From contig NZ_CP009281.1 in assembly GCF_000758585.1 (NCBI RefSeq), positions 248,001 to 312,000 of the forward strand: DNA of 64,000 nucleotides, in the 5' to 3' direction. Of the stretch, positions 42,570-52,883 are shown in pieces; positions within the stretch are counted from its first letter, which is position 1; every line of letters begins with the position of its first letter. A program made the translations under genes and the position numbers. The stretch is from Paenibacillus sp. FSL R5-0345 (GTDB lineage: Bacteria; Bacillota; Bacilli; Paenibacillales; Paenibacillaceae). Below the pieces are notes generated by a model. It ran no database searches. It saw only the letters and a list, made by a program, of their open reading frames with translations, and was not told the origin of the DNA.

Positions 42570-45212
42570 ATGGATTTCAATAAACTTACTCAAAAGCTGC
42601 AGGAAGCAGTGGCTGCGGCGCAGTCGCTTGCTTCAGACAGCGGACATCAGGAGATCGATAATCTCCATCTATTAAAAGCATTACTCCAGCAGCAAGAAGG
42701 CTTGCTGCCAAGACTGCTGCAAAAGATGAATGTCCCCGTAGCTGAGATGCTGCGCAGCACGGATGAACTGCTTGGGCGTAAGCCGAGCATCAGCGGGTCA
42801 GGAGCAAGCACGGTGCGGCGTTATGCCTCGCAATCGCTGATCCATCTGCTGGAGCAGGCGGAGAAGGAAGCGGCGAAGATGCAGGATGAATTTGTCTCTG
42901 TGGAGCATGCTGTGCTGGCCATGGTGTCGGATTCGAGCAGGGACAATCGTGAGCTACGTGATCTTTTTGTCAGTCGTGGCCTAACACGCGAGAAGCTGAT
43001 GTCTATACTTGCGGAGATTCGTGGGCATCAGCGTGTAACGAGTCGGGAGCCAGAGGCTACTTATGAGGTGCTGGAGAAATACGGACGTGATCTGGTAGCA
43101 GAGGTTCGTGCAGGCAAGATCGATCCAGTCATCGGGCGTGACGCAGAAATACGCCGTGTGATCCGAATTCTGTCCCGTAAAACGAAGAATAACCCTGTTC
43201 TCATCGGTGAGCCAGGTGTAGGGAAAACGGCAATTGTAGAAGGCTTGGCTCACCGGATTGTACGCAAAGACGTACCGGAGGGTCTGAAGGATAAGACGAT
43301 TTTCTCGCTGGATATGAGTTCCCTCGTAGCAGGCGCGAAGTTCCGAGGTGAATTCGAGGAACGCTTGCAGGCGGTGCTTAGGGAAGTTCGTGAAAGTAAC
43401 GGCCGAATTATTCTTTTTATTGATGAGCTGCACACGATTGTAGGCGCAGGTAAAACTGAAGGCTCGATGGATGCTGGCAATATGCTCAAGCCGATGCTGG
43501 CTCGGGGTGAGCTGCACTGTATCGGTGCCACAACGCTCGATGAATACCGCAAGTATATTGAGAAGGACCCTGCGCTGGAGCGCCGTTTCCAACAGGTGCT
43601 GGTCAGCGAACCGGATGTAGAGGATACGATCTCCATTCTACGCGGTCTGAAGGAACGGTTCGAAGTCCATCATGGAGTCAAAATCCATGACAGCGCCCTC
43701 GTAGCTGCAGGAGTATTGTCTAATCGCTACATTACGGATCGTTTTTTGCCGGATAAAGCGATCGACTTAGTGGATGAAGCTTGCGCCATGATCCGTACAG
43801 AGATTGACTCTATGCCGGGTGAGATGGATGAAGTGACCCGTCGTCTGATGCAGATGGAGATTGAAGAAGCAGCACTTAAAAAGGAAACCGATGACGCCAG
43901 CAAACGCCGTCTGGAAATCCTACAACGTGAACTCGCCGATCTTAAGGAGAAGCAGCTTGGGATGACGGCGCGTTGGGAGAAGGAGAAGTCAGCGATTCAA
44001 GGCATCCGCGACCTCAAAAAACGGCTGGAGCAAGCCCGGAAGGATTTGGTCGATGCGCAGGAGGAATATGATCTTAATAAATCTGCCGAACTGAGCTATG
44101 GCATTATTCCTGATCTGGAGCGGCAATTGAAAGCGGCTGAAGAAGCGGCTCAGCAGGATCAGGATACTAGATTATTGCGTGAAGCTGTAACCGAGGAGGA
44201 AATCGCAGATATTGTATCGCGCTGGACGGGTGTGCCGGTTAGCCGGCTGGTTGAAGGCGAACGGGATAAGCTGCTACGTCTGGAAGAAACGCTGCATGAA
44301 CGAGTTGTGGGCCAAGATGAAGCTGTCAGCTTGGTGGCTGACGCCGTACTTCGGGCAAGAGCTGGGATCAAAGATCCAAATCGGCCGATCGGTTCCTTTC
44401 TGTTCCTCGGTCCGACTGGGGTAGGGAAGACGGAGTTGGCAAAATCACTCGCGGTCTCTCTCTTTGATCGCGAAGATGGCATGATCCGTATTGATATGTC
44501 GGAGTATATGGAGAAGCACAGTGTTTCTCGCCTGGTCGGAGCACCTCCGGGATATGTTGGATATGAGGAGGGCGGCCAACTAACAGAAGCGGTACGGCGA
44601 CAGCCATATACAGTAGTGCTGCTCGATGAAGTGGAGAAGGCGCATCCTGATGTATTTAATATTCTACTGCAGCTGCTTGATGATGGGCGGCTGACCGATT
44701 CGCAGGGCCGGATGGTCGACTTCAAGAACACGATCATTATCATGACCTCAAATATCGGCTCACCACATCTGATTCAAGGCACCGATGAGAAGGGTCAGCT
44801 TACGGAGGCGGCTAAGGACAGAGTAATGAAGGAACTAAGTGGACATTTCCGTCCGGAGTTCCTGAACCGGGTAGATGACATTGTGATGTTCAAGCCTTTG
44901 ACCCTGGGCGAGATCGAGAAGATCGTGGACAAACTGGTAGACGGATTGCGTTTACGCCTTGCTGAACGGGAGATTGGTCTTCAATTAACTGAACCGGCGG
45001 TACGTTTTATCGCTAAGGAGGGTTTTGATCCAGTGTATGGGGCTAGACCGCTGAAACGCTTTATCCAGCGTAGTTTGGAGACCCGTGTGGCCCGTGCGAT
45101 CATTGCTGGCGAAGCTGCAGAAGGTTCAGTGATTCAAGTAGATGAATCTGGCGGTGACCTGACAGTTACCATCATGAAGCCAGTAGGCGATGAACCACAG
45201 CGTGCTGAATAA
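42570..45212 (+). CDS. clpB: ClpB disaggregase
   Basis: 880 aa, full length. N-domain 1-150 (two Clp_N repeats), NBD1 with [19 protein letters not shown] (~212) and [20 protein letters not shown], coiled-coil M domain ~425-535 rich in Lys/Glu ([20 protein letters not shown]), NBD2 with [16 protein letters not shown] (~613), [20 protein letters not shown] and the C-terminal D2-small domain ([19 protein letters not shown]). The M domain distinguishes ClpB from ClpC. A hexamer threads aggregated proteins together with DnaK and J-proteins. No CtsR heptads are visible directly upstream. Confidence 0.97.
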   Translation: MDFNKLTQKLQEAVAAAQSLASDSGHQEIDNLHLLKALLQQQEGLLPRLLQKMNVPVAEMLRSTDELLGRKPSISGSGASTVRRYASQSLIHLLEQAEKEAAKMQDEFVSVEHAVLAMVSDSSRDNRELRDLFVSRGLTREKLMSILAEIRGHQRVTSREPEATYEVLEKYGRDLVAEVRAGKIDPVIGRDAEIRRVIRILSRKTKNNPVLIGEPGVGKTAIVEGLAHRIVRKDVPEGLKDKTIFSLDMSSLVAGAKFRGEFEERLQAVLREVRESNGRIILFIDELHTIVGAGKTEGSMDAGNMLKPMLARGELHCIGATTLDEYRKYIEKDPALERRFQQVLVSEPDVEDTISILRGLKERFEVHHGVKIHDSALVAAGVLSNRYITDRFLPDKAIDLVDEACAMIRTEIDSMPGEMDEVTRRLMQMEIEEAALKKETDDASKRRLEILQRELADLKEKQLGMTARWEKEKSAIQGIRDLKKRLEQARKDLVDAQEEYDLNKSAELSYGIIPDLERQLKAAEEAAQQDQDTRLLREAVTEEEIADIVSRWTGVPVSRLVEGERDKLLRLEETLHERVVGQDEAVSLVADAVLRARAGIKDPNRPIGSFLFLGPTGVGKTELAKSLAVSLFDREDGMIRIDMSEYMEKHSVSRLVGAPPGYVGYEEGGQLTEAVRRQPYTVVLLDEVEKAHPDVFNILLQLLDDGRLTDSQGRMVDFKNTIIIMTSNIGSPHLIQGTDEKGQLTEAAKDRVMKELSGHFRPEFLNRVDDIVMFKPLTLGEIEKIVDKLVDGLRLRLAEREIGLQLTEPAVRFIAKEGFDPVYGARPLKRFIQRSLETRVARAIIAGEAAEGSVIQVDESGGDLTVTIMKPVGDEPQRAE

Positions 45213-45238
45213 GAGGTTCGTACGATGTAAAAATATAA

Positions 45239-45279
45239 GGCATCCACAAAGCCGTTAAGGTTTTGTGGACGCCCTTTTT
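45239..45279 (+). terminator. Terminator of clpB
   Basis: GGC-a-TCCACAAA / TTTGTGGA-c-GCC with an 11-nt loop and T5 following. Confidence 0.9.
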
Positions 45280-45289
45280 ATTAGTACAC

Positions 45290-46993
45290 TCACTCCACCC
45301 AAGGTATTAAATGGGGGTGTTCATCCAGAATGGACAAGTATTGCTCCTTCCAGCCGTATTGGCCATCGGGATCAAGGAGCATGTAACGCAGATATTTTTC
45401 TAAACGGAATTCTGCCTTCGACCAACCTAAATGCTTGAGTCGTAAGTTGCTTAGCTGGTGGGGAAGCTCGAAAATATTTTCCGGAAATCGCCCACAGTGC
45501 TGTGGGGATTCATTCCATACATAGTTGAAGTCTTCTTTATAGCGAAGCAAAAAAGGACGGTAATTCAAATGAGAGCGCCAGTAAATATCTTCTCTGTAAT
45601 GGGTGGCGTTCCATAAATCGTAGAGACGGAAGCAGAATAGATCGACCTCGTCAGCGTACAGTAACGTTTCAATATTTGCAGCAAAACTGGGTTCAAAGAT
45701 TTCGTCTGCATCCAGACTCAGAATCCACTCAGGATTCGTCTTCAGAACCTCTTCCCACTGCTGCTTTCGCAGCTCAATTTCATTGCTGAATTTGGATATG
45801 GTATTGTGCACGAGATGAACGGGAATGCCTTCAAGGGCTTCCAAACAGATAGCTGCTGAATTATCCGTGCTGCCATCATCAATAATGACGGCCTCATCGA
45901 TGTATTTGCGATGCTCCTCCAGAACCTGTCGCAGAAAGCGTCCACTTTCATTTTTCACAACCATGGTGAGGGTTAGCTTGGGCCGCTTTTTGGCTAGAGG
46001 GATTGTTTCCTTGGAACTTTCATTGTCTGGATTCTCTGTAATGTCTGTATTGGTTAGATTGTCTGGATTCTCTGTAATGTCTGTATTGGTTAGATTGTCT
46101 GGTGTGGAGGTCGACTCTGTCGTTATAGGCACATCATCCGTAGATAAATTGCTCGCTGCATCAGTGGAGTCAGCTTTGGTCTCCGTGGTTTCTTTGATAA
46201 AATCGTCAACTTTGCTCAAATCACTGTCTCTATACAAGTGTAGCGCCGGATAATGGGTGTCGACGAACAGGGGAATGCCAAGGGCTGCGGCACGAATGCA
46301 GAAATGGCGGTCTTCTCCCCAATAAGAAATGTTGCGAATTTGATTGTAGCTAACCCCGGCTTTTATCGCATGCTGACTAATCAATGTACAAGCCCCGAGT
46401 CCGCCTACTTCATAAATTCCGGGATTCCGCATCTTAGCTATGAATTCATGAAATCTGCGATTGATCTCTTCTTGTTGCAGTTTTTCGCCGGGCAGTAACT
46501 CCCATTGATTGTATTCGTCGTGCATCCATACCTGCGGCTGAAACATAGTTCCGGGCTGCCACTGCGTCCAGAATACCTCTGAGATAATATCCTTGTTCGC
46601 ACCTATGAGATGTCTGAGGGTATCGGGATGGAGAATGAGATCGGAGTCAATCAGAAACAAATAGTCATAATTCAGGGTCTGGGCTCGGTTGATCATGAGA
46701 TTCTTAAAGTTGGCTACTTTCCAGACTAAGTCGGTACTCCAGAAGTGGGTGGTATCATTGCGAATATACGCATCATGAAAGCCGGAGCTCTGAAGATAAA
46801 TATGATCACCCATGCTTTTGAATTCCTGGAGTAGCCGGGTTGATTCCTCATCATCATTATCATCTATCAGATGAAAATCCAGCTCAATATTGGCTACATT
46901 CAGACGAAGCAAGGAATTGAGAAATTCTTTTAAAACCGTAGGCTTCTGGTGGATCGGACTGCCGATCAATACACGAATCTTGGTTTCCGTCAT
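45290..46993 (-). CDS. Two-domain glycosyltransferase with repeat linker
   Basis: 567 aa from ATG 46993 behind GGAGG; an upstream TTG-type start at 47071 is unsupported. Domain 1 (~1-265) is a GT-A type with IRVLIGSPIHQKPTVLKEFL, YLFLIDSDLILHPDTLRHLI and EVGGLGACTLISQHAI. A Ser/Thr/Asp-rich linker (~275-345) carries a duplicated 12-residue unit NPDNLTNTDITE. Domain 2 (~350-567) is family 2: LTLTMVVKNESGRFLRQVLE, AVIIDDGSTDNSAAI, LSLDADEIFEP (DxD). Paenibacillus encodes several such fusions, likely for cell-surface or SLH-protein glycosylation. Acceptor unknown. Confidence 0.85.
   Translation of the reverse strand: MTETKIRVLIGSPIHQKPTVLKEFLNSLLRLNVANIELDFHLIDDNDDEESTRLLQEFKSMGDHIYLQSSGFHDAYIRNDTTHFWSTDLVWKVANFKNLMINRAQTLNYDYLFLIDSDLILHPDTLRHLIGANKDIISEVFWTQWQPGTMFQPQVWMHDEYNQWELLPGEKLQQEEINRRFHEFIAKMRNPGIYEVGGLGACTLISQHAIKAGVSYNQIRNISYWGEDRHFCIRAAALGIPLFVDTHYPALHLYRDSDLSKVDDFIKETTETKADSTDAASNLSTDDVPITTESTSTPDNLTNTDITENPDNLTNTDITENPDNESSKETIPLAKKRPKLTLTMVVKNESGRFLRQVLEEHRKYIDEAVIIDDGSTDNSAAICLEALEGIPVHLVHNTISKFSNEIELRKQQWEEVLKTNPEWILSLDADEIFEPSFAANIETLLYADEVDLFCFRLYDLWNATHYREDIYWRSHLNYRPFLLRYKEDFNYVWNESPQHCGRFPENIFELPHQLSNLRLKHLGWSKAEFRLEKYLRYMLLDPDGQYGWKEQYLSILDEHPHLIPWVE
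46022..46102. repeat. 36-bp in-frame tandem repeat in glycosyltransferase linker
   Basis: Two identical 36-bp units (46022-46057, 46058-46093) and nine bases of a third, encoding NPDNLTNTDITE twice. Perfect identity points to recent expansion. Confidence 0.9.
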
Positions 46994-47197
46994 TGCCGCC
47001 TCCTTGAGGGATGCTCCCTCTTTCCTTGGATGTATCCGTATGTTCTCAATATATTTACAGGGGAGCGGCAATAATCCTTATTTTTCAAAGTTCTGTAAAG
47101 TAAATGAGTGTTAGATATATTAATTCGTAACAATCTGCTGTACAATAACCGAATAATTAGATACAGATGCCAACATGAAGCGCAGAGGATGAGAGCA

Positions 47198-47329
47198 ATG
47201 GGTAAATCACCGCTAAAAGTACAGGAGTTAATCAATCGAATATTAGCCATGAATCCTAGTGCGGATGTGTTCTGGTATGATGCAAATGGTGGTAGAATTA
47301 TCGATTTCCTCAATATTACATTAATGTGA
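47198..47329 (+). CDS. Small unknown protein, 43 aa
   Basis: From ATG 47198, nine bases after AGAGG: MGKSPLKVQELINRILAMNP followed by SADVFWYDANGGRIIDFLNI and TLM. It reads like a compact folded domain rather than random sequence. A longer frame from 47108 lacks a start signal; ATG 47189 is an alternative. A TACAAT at 47139-47144 could be its -10 box. No family recognised. It precedes the oligopeptide importer by 87 bp on the same strand. Confidence 0.5.
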   Translation: MGKSPLKVQELINRILAMNPSADVFWYDANGGRIIDFLNITLM

Positions 47330-47416
47330 AATGCTATCCATTGTAATTCCTAGTATTCCGATATACAATATAAAAAACACAAGCAACGCAGAATACAGAT
47401 TACGGGGGAGAAACTT

Positions 47417-49033
47417 ATGCGTAGAGGATTATCTGGAGTTATTACTTTGATTTTGTTAACATTTTTGATTAGTGCGTGCTCCGGAGGGAACACCGCCACT
47501 TCCACAAATACAAATCAAACACCTGCTACTAATGATGGAACGACAACAAGTACTGAGCCAAAAGATGGAGGCAACTTGATTATTGGGGTCGCTGCTGATC
47601 CTGTTATTCTCAATCCAAACTATGCGGGTGACCGTGTCAGTCTTACGATTGACCAAGCGCTCTATGCTCCACTGTTCCAAGTAAATGATGGTAAGAAGAC
47701 CTTCTACTTGGCAGACAGCCTGACACTGTCAGAAGATAACCTGACTTATACTTTGAAGCTTAAAGATGGTCTTACATGGCATGACGGAGAAAAGCTTACT
47801 GCTGACGATGTCGTGTTCACGATTGATAGCATCCTCGATGAGAAACAAAACAGCATGTTGAGAGCAAACTTATTCATCGGTGATAAACCCGTTAAGGCAG
47901 TTAAGGTGGATGATCTGACCGTAGAGTTCAAGCTTCCGCAGGTCAGCCCAGCTTTTGAAGCTACACTAGTGCAAGTATTCCCGATTCCAAAGCATATTTT
48001 TGAGAATGAGACGGATCTAGAGAAAAGCACCAAGAATGCTGCTCCGGTCGGATCTGGCCCATTCAAATTTAAAGAATACAAACCAGGCGAATATGTTACA
48101 CTCGAGAGATTTGATAACTATTTCGGCGGCAAGCCACATCTTGATTCCGTAACATACCGGATTGCTAAAGATACGAATGCTGCAAATCTCGCACTTCAGA
48201 ACGGTGAGATCAATATTAAATATCTAGATCCACAGGATGTTGGTACGATTGAGGCTTCGAATAATTTCGAAATCCTTCCTTATAGTGAAGGTCGATTGTC
48301 CTACCTGTTGTTCAATGCGAACAGCGATAGAGGCGCTCTTGCTAAAAAAGAAGTTCGTCAAGCCTTGTCTCTAGCACTAAGTCGTGATGAAATCATTCAG
48401 GCTGCTTATACCTCTAACGAGTATGCAGACCCAGCGAAGTCATTCTTGACTCCGGATGCATTGTTCTATACTAATGATGTACCTTCTTTCGATAATGATG
48501 TGGAAAAAGCAAAAGAGCTTCTGCAATCGGCAGGGGTTAGTGATCTGAAATTGAGATTGATTGTATCGAGCGGTAATAAAGCTCAGGAAGCCATTTCACT
48601 ATACGTGCAACAAAAGCTAAAGGCCATTGGCGCAGAAGTTGAACTGCAAAATATGGATGCCTCGGCATATGGTCAGAAGTTCAGTGATATGAACTCAACA
48701 GATTTTGAACTTGCGATTGCAGGTTATATTATGGGTTACGATCCTGATGCTTACAGAATTTTGTATACTTCTACTGCTGACTCCAACTACACGCATTATA
48801 ATAATGCCGAGGTTGATAAGCTGTTCAATGAAGGTGCAGGAGAAGCAGATGTGACTAAACGTGGTGAGATCTACAAGAAGATCCAAGAGATCATTGCTGA
48901 CGATGCACCGATTTATCCAATTGCTAATACTAAGACTATTGTAGCTGTCTCCAAGAACTACGGCGGTCTTGAAGAAGCGGTCTTGAAGCCTGTCGTTATT
49001 TTTGAAGATTTATCGAAAATCTACCTTAAATAA
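47417..49033 (+). CDS. Oligopeptide/dipeptide ABC transporter substrate-binding lipoprotein
   Basis: 538 aa. Signal GVITLILLTFLISACSGGN ends in lipobox ISAC. SBP family 5 features: NLIIGVAADPVILNPNYAGD, the family signature region GLTWHDGEKLTADDVVFTID, and KNAAPVGSGPFKFKEYKPGE. The protein captures peptides or other oligomers outside the cell and feeds the permeases encoded next. A terminator-like hairpin separates it from the permease genes, giving excess binding protein. Thr/Asn-rich linker after the Cys. Confidence 0.95.
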   Translation: MRRGLSGVITLILLTFLISACSGGNTATSTNTNQTPATNDGTTTSTEPKDGGNLIIGVAADPVILNPNYAGDRVSLTIDQALYAPLFQVNDGKKTFYLADSLTLSEDNLTYTLKLKDGLTWHDGEKLTADDVVFTIDSILDEKQNSMLRANLFIGDKPVKAVKVDDLTVEFKLPQVSPAFEATLVQVFPIPKHIFENETDLEKSTKNAAPVGSGPFKFKEYKPGEYVTLERFDNYFGGKPHLDSVTYRIAKDTNAANLALQNGEINIKYLDPQDVGTIEASNNFEILPYSEGRLSYLLFNANSDRGALAKKEVRQALSLALSRDEIIQAAYTSNEYADPAKSFLTPDALFYTNDVPSFDNDVEKAKELLQSAGVSDLKLRLIVSSGNKAQEAISLYVQQKLKAIGAEVELQNMDASAYGQKFSDMNSTDFELAIAGYIMGYDPDAYRILYTSTADSNYTHYNNAEVDKLFNEGAGEADVTKRGEIYKKIQEIIADDAPIYPIANTKTIVAVSKNYGGLEEAVLKPVVIFEDLSKIYLK

Positions 49034-49042
49034 AAACGGGAA

Positions 49043-49075
49043 AAAGTAAGCTGGATTATCCAGCTTACTTTTTTA
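49043..49075 (+). terminator. Partial terminator after the binding-protein gene
   Basis: A perfect 12-bp stem AAAGTAAGCTGG / CCAGCTTACTTT, loop attat, then T-run. As the permease genes follow within 30 bp without a new promoter, partial read-through is likely. Confidence 0.85.
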
Positions 49076-49103
49076 CCGATACAGAACTGGGAGAATAAAA
49101 CGT

Positions 49104-50054
49104 ATGAGACAACTTATCGTCCGAAGATTACTGCAAACCCTGCCGATGTTATTTTTTGTTTCGGTTGTGTGCTTTGCGATGATTAAGCTGGCTCCGGGGG
49201 ATCCGGTCTTATCCTTCGTTACGCCGAATATGCACGCAGATGATATTGAGCGCATCCGGCATAACCTTGGGCTGGATAAGCCAGCCTACATTCAATATTT
49301 AATCTGGATTAAAGAAATACTGCAGGGGAATTTCGGTTATTCCCTAGTGAATCATCAGCCAGTATTGGATCAAATTCTTGAACGCCTACCTGCAACCGCC
49401 GGTTTAATGGGTTCTGCAATCGGTCTTGCTGTTTTGCTGGCGATTCCACTCGGTCTTATTGCCGGGGCAAACCGGAACCGCTGGGTGGATAAGCTGATTA
49501 ATTTCTTATCCTATGTTGGAATATCTGTGCCTTTGTTTTGGCTTGCCATTTTACTGATGTACTTATTCGCGATTAAGCTGCACCTGCTTCCTATTATGGG
49601 GATGCGAACGATTGGTGTGGAATCGGCGTTTGATGTATTCAAGCATGGTATCCTGCCTTGCACTGTGCTTGCTTTTGGGTTCCTCGCAGGTTATGTGCGA
49701 TACATTCGCTCTAGTACCATTGGACAGCTAAAAGAAGAGTACGTGCAGATTCAATATGCTTTTGGATCTAACAAGACTACGATTTTGTTCCGTCATGTAA
49801 TGAAGCATGTGTTGCTTCCTGTAATTACATTGCTCGGGATGTCTATGGGTGATCTGGTGGCAGGTGCAATTGTAACAGAAACGGTATTTTCATGGCCGGG
49901 TATTGGCTCTTTGGGGATGACTGCAGTAAAAGGGATGGATTACCCCGTGATTATGGGAATTACTCTATTCTCCTCTTTAATGCTGATCATCGGCAATCTG
50001 GTCGCGGATATTCTATATAGCTTCGTGGACCCACGAATTAAATTAACGAGGTGA
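49104..50054 (+). CDS. Oligopeptide ABC permease, OppB type
   Basis: 316 aa, six helices. RRLLQTLPMLFFVSVVCFAM, then LAPGDPVLSFVTPNM and the conserved GLDKPAYIQYLIWIKEILQG; EAA region is ...VMKHVLLPVITLLGMSMGDL. N-terminal sequence is diagnostic for OppB/DppB. Pairs with the next gene, four bases downstream. Confidence 0.95.
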   Translation: MRQLIVRRLLQTLPMLFFVSVVCFAMIKLAPGDPVLSFVTPNMHADDIERIRHNLGLDKPAYIQYLIWIKEILQGNFGYSLVNHQPVLDQILERLPATAGLMGSAIGLAVLLAIPLGLIAGANRNRWVDKLINFLSYVGISVPLFWLAILLMYLFAIKLHLLPIMGMRTIGVESAFDVFKHGILPCTVLAFGFLAGYVRYIRSSTIGQLKEEYVQIQYAFGSNKTTILFRHVMKHVLLPVITLLGMSMGDLVAGAIVTETVFSWPGIGSLGMTAVKGMDYPVIMGITLFSSLMLIIGNLVADILYSFVDPRIKLTR

Positions 50055-50058
50055 CCTC

Positions 50059-50904
50059 ATGAATCGCAGTAAATGGAAAAGTGTTGGAGATGAGCTATTT
50101 ACGAATAAATTGGGCGTCGCAGCCCTCATTACTTTATTCATCTTCACACTAGGCTCTATATTTGCCTTTTTATCTGGACATGATCCGAATGCGATGGATG
50201 TTCTGGCACGTCTGAAATCGCCGGGAGCCGATCACTGGTTCGGGACGGATGACTATGGCCGGGATTATTTTGCCCGCGCATTATATGGCGGCCGGGTATC
50301 CCTGCTAGTTGGCTTTGCTTCAATGATCATTGCTACAGGCATAGGTGTGACGGTGGGCGTAATCAGCGGATTCTTTGGCGGATGGGTTGATAATCTTCTC
50401 ATGCGGATGCTTGATGTAGTACTGTCCATTCCATCTTTCTTAGTTCTGCTACTGCTTAGCGTATTTTTGAAGCCGAGTGTAGGGAATATCATCATTATTA
50501 TTGCACTATTAATGTGGATGAATATCGCCCGTGTCATTCGGGCGGAGACGATGACGATCAAAGAACGGGAATATGTACTCTATGCAAAAGCCTCCGGTCA
50601 GAGCAACTTCGGAATTATTTGGCGTCATATTCTTCCGGGTCTAGTGCCTGTTGTCATTGTAGGTGCGACGAATAATATCGCTTCGGCAATTATGATGGAG
50701 TCGTCCCTAAGTTTCCTTGGGTTTGGGGTACAACCTCCAAATGCCACTTGGGGCAGTATGCTTAACAATGCGCAGGGATATATCGCTCAAGCGCCATATC
50801 TGGCTTTGTTCCCTGGATTACTGATACTATTAACGGTACTGAGCTTTAATGTTTTAGGCGATATTTTGCGGGTAGGCTTTGAACCGAAGCTGATCCGAAG
50901 ATAG
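50059..50904 (+). CDS. Oligopeptide ABC permease, OppC type
   Basis: 281 aa. HWFGTDDYGRDYFARALYGG is the conserved OppC/DppC segment; EREYVLYAKASGQSNFGIIW precedes the EAA loop; MMESSLSFLGFGVQPPNATW is the late hallmark. Channel partner of OppB-type protein. Confidence 0.95.
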   Translation: MNRSKWKSVGDELFTNKLGVAALITLFIFTLGSIFAFLSGHDPNAMDVLARLKSPGADHWFGTDDYGRDYFARALYGGRVSLLVGFASMIIATGIGVTVGVISGFFGGWVDNLLMRMLDVVLSIPSFLVLLLLSVFLKPSVGNIIIIIALLMWMNIARVIRAETMTIKEREYVLYAKASGQSNFGIIWRHILPGLVPVVIVGATNNIASAIMMESSLSFLGFGVQPPNATWGSMLNNAQGYIAQAPYLALFPGLLILLTVLSFNVLGDILRVGFEPKLIRR

Positions 50905-50919
50905 GAGTGTGAAGACATC

Positions 50920-51939
50920 ATGACGGAACGGCTATTATCTGTTGAGGATTTGAAGGTTTCCTTCCAGACTCGAGACGGAGAGAACCAAGCAGTTCGCGGC
51001 GTTAGCTTTCATATAGATGCTGGTGAAACGGTAGGAATCGTTGGTGAATCTGGTAGTGGGAAGAGTGTGACTGCCAAGGCGATTATGTCGTTGATTACAC
51101 CTCCGGGTAAAATTATCGGTGGAAATATCAATTTCCGTGGTGAGAATTTATCGAACCTTTCGGAAAAAGAGTGGAGAAAGCTGCGCGGTAACCGCATAGC
51201 AATGGTGTTTCAGGACCCCATGACCTCTCTTAATCCTGTAAAAAAAATCGGCCAGCAGCTTACGGAGGTCATCCGTCGGCATCGCGGTTTAAATAAGCAA
51301 GAAGCGCTTAAAGAGGCGGCAAGCATCCTGCGTCAGGTAGGTATTAATAATCCTGAACAGCGGCTGCAGCAATATCCGCATGAGTTCAGCGGCGGGATGC
51401 GCCAGCGGGTCATGATTGCCATGGCTCTTTCTTGCCAGCCAGAGTTATTGATTGCAGATGAGCCAACCACTGCGCTCGATGTAACGATACAGGCACAAAT
51501 TCTCGATCTTTTTAAAGAGTTGAAAAACAATACCAGTACCGCTGTAGCGCTCATTACCCATGACTTGGGTGTGGTAGCTCAGGTATGTACACGGGTTATC
51601 GTAATGTATGGTGGACTCGTGATGGAGGAAGGCACGGTGGAGGATATTTTTTACCGCCCGCAGCATCCTTATACGAAAGGTCTGCTTCGCTCGATTCCAA
51701 AACGTGACGGTAAGTCGCGTGAACGACTTGTTCCTATTGAAGGTACACCGCCGGATTTGCTGAATCCACCTTCTGGATGTCCTTTTATGGAACGTTGCCC
51801 TAATGCTTTTGCCCGCTGTAGTGAGCGTCCTCCGGTCATCGAATTATCGCCTGGTCATCGTTCGATGTGCTGGCTGGCAGACGGTGCGCAGGAGACTCCA
51901 GCCGTAGCTGGTGTTGAAGGGAGCGGTTCGGTTGAGTGA
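50920..51939 (+). CDS. Oligopeptide ABC ATPase, OppD type
   Basis: 339 aa. Walker A GESGSGKSVTAKAIM (~39), signature FSGGMRQRVMIAMALS, Walker B LLIADEPTTALDV, then H-loop ALITHDLGVVAQVC. The C-terminal oligopeptide region has the Cys motif CPFMERCPNAFARC that binds an iron-sulfur cluster in related ATPases. Unusual only in a short Gly/Glu-rich extra tail. Overlaps OppF-type start by eight bases. Confidence 0.96.
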   Translation: MTERLLSVEDLKVSFQTRDGENQAVRGVSFHIDAGETVGIVGESGSGKSVTAKAIMSLITPPGKIIGGNINFRGENLSNLSEKEWRKLRGNRIAMVFQDPMTSLNPVKKIGQQLTEVIRRHRGLNKQEALKEAASILRQVGINNPEQRLQQYPHEFSGGMRQRVMIAMALSCQPELLIADEPTTALDVTIQAQILDLFKELKNNTSTAVALITHDLGVVAQVCTRVIVMYGGLVMEEGTVEDIFYRPQHPYTKGLLRSIPKRDGKSRERLVPIEGTPPDLLNPPSGCPFMERCPNAFARCSERPPVIELSPGHRSMCWLADGAQETPAVAGVEGSGSVE

Positions 51940-52849
51940 TAATAAGATTCTAGTGGACGTAAATAATCTCAAGAAACATTTCTCTAAAGGTAAGGATATA
52001 TGGGGGCGCGATACATCTGTGCTTAAGGCGGTAGATGGTGTAAGCTTTCAGATTCGTCAAGGGGAGACCTTTGGACTGGTTGGAGAGTCAGGAAGCGGCA
52101 AGTCCACGGTTGGGCGCTGCTTGTTGCGATTATATGATTATACCGACGGTGAAGTGTCTTTTGACGGGCAGCCGCTGAGCAAGCTTGGAGAGAAGCAGCT
52201 AAAACCTTTTCGCAGACGCATTCAATCGATCTTTCAAGATCCCTATTCATCCCTTAATCCAAGCCTGAATGTACTTGATCTGATCAGCGAGCCTATGAAA
52301 ATCCATGGGGTCCACGAAGGCGACGAACGTATAGAAGCGGTTGCGGCACTACTGGATAAGGTGGGTTTAAAAAGAGAGCATCTTTATCGCTTCCCTCATG
52401 AATTCAGCGGTGGGCAGCGTCAACGGATTTCGATCGCTCGAGCGTTATCTGTGAAACCTGAGTTTGTAGTGTGTGATGAACCGATCTCAGCGCTGGATGT
52501 ATCTGTTCAGGCGCAGGTAGTGAATATGCTGGAGGATTTGCAGTCCGAATTTGGGTTGACCTACCTCTTTGTTGCGCATGATCTGTCGATGGTACGTCAT
52601 ATTTCGGACCGGATCGGTGTGATGTATGGCGGTCGTCTAGTAGAGGTAGCCGAAAGTGATGAACTGTACGAGAATCCTATTCATCCTTATACAAAGGCAT
52701 TGCTGTCTTCCATTTTGGAGACGGACCCTAGACGGGCTAATCAAAGAATTATTTTAGACGGATATTCGGCAGAGTACGGCAGAGCTGAGACTTCTACATT
52801 GCAGGAAGTTAGTCCGGGCCATTATGTTGCCTATGATTTCACGGAATAA
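51932..52849 (+). CDS. Oligopeptide ABC ATPase, OppF type
   Basis: 305 aa from TTG 51932, preceded by GGGAG; a GTG at 51911 is too far inside oppD. Walker A GESGSGKSTVGRCLL, signature FSGGQRQRISIARALS, Walker B FVVCDEPISALDVS, switch LFVAHDLSMVRH. N-terminus LVDVNNLKKHFSKGKDIWGR is typical of OppF. Unlike most OppF it lacks the C-terminal Cys cluster: the tail is short, ending GHYVAYDFTE. Confidence 0.93.
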   Translation: MSDNKILVDVNNLKKHFSKGKDIWGRDTSVLKAVDGVSFQIRQGETFGLVGESGSGKSTVGRCLLRLYDYTDGEVSFDGQPLSKLGEKQLKPFRRRIQSIFQDPYSSLNPSLNVLDLISEPMKIHGVHEGDERIEAVAALLDKVGLKREHLYRFPHEFSGGQRQRISIARALSVKPEFVVCDEPISALDVSVQAQVVNMLEDLQSEFGLTYLFVAHDLSMVRHISDRIGVMYGGRLVEVAESDELYENPIHPYTKALLSSILETDPRRANQRIILDGYSAEYGRAETSTLQEVSPGHYVAYDFTE

Positions 52850-52883
52850 GTAGAATCTATATACAGGTACGGGAGGAATCAGG

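Noticed and set aside
42981..43592. 203-codon ORF antisense to clpB
   Set aside because: Shadow frame across the highly conserved first ATPase domain.
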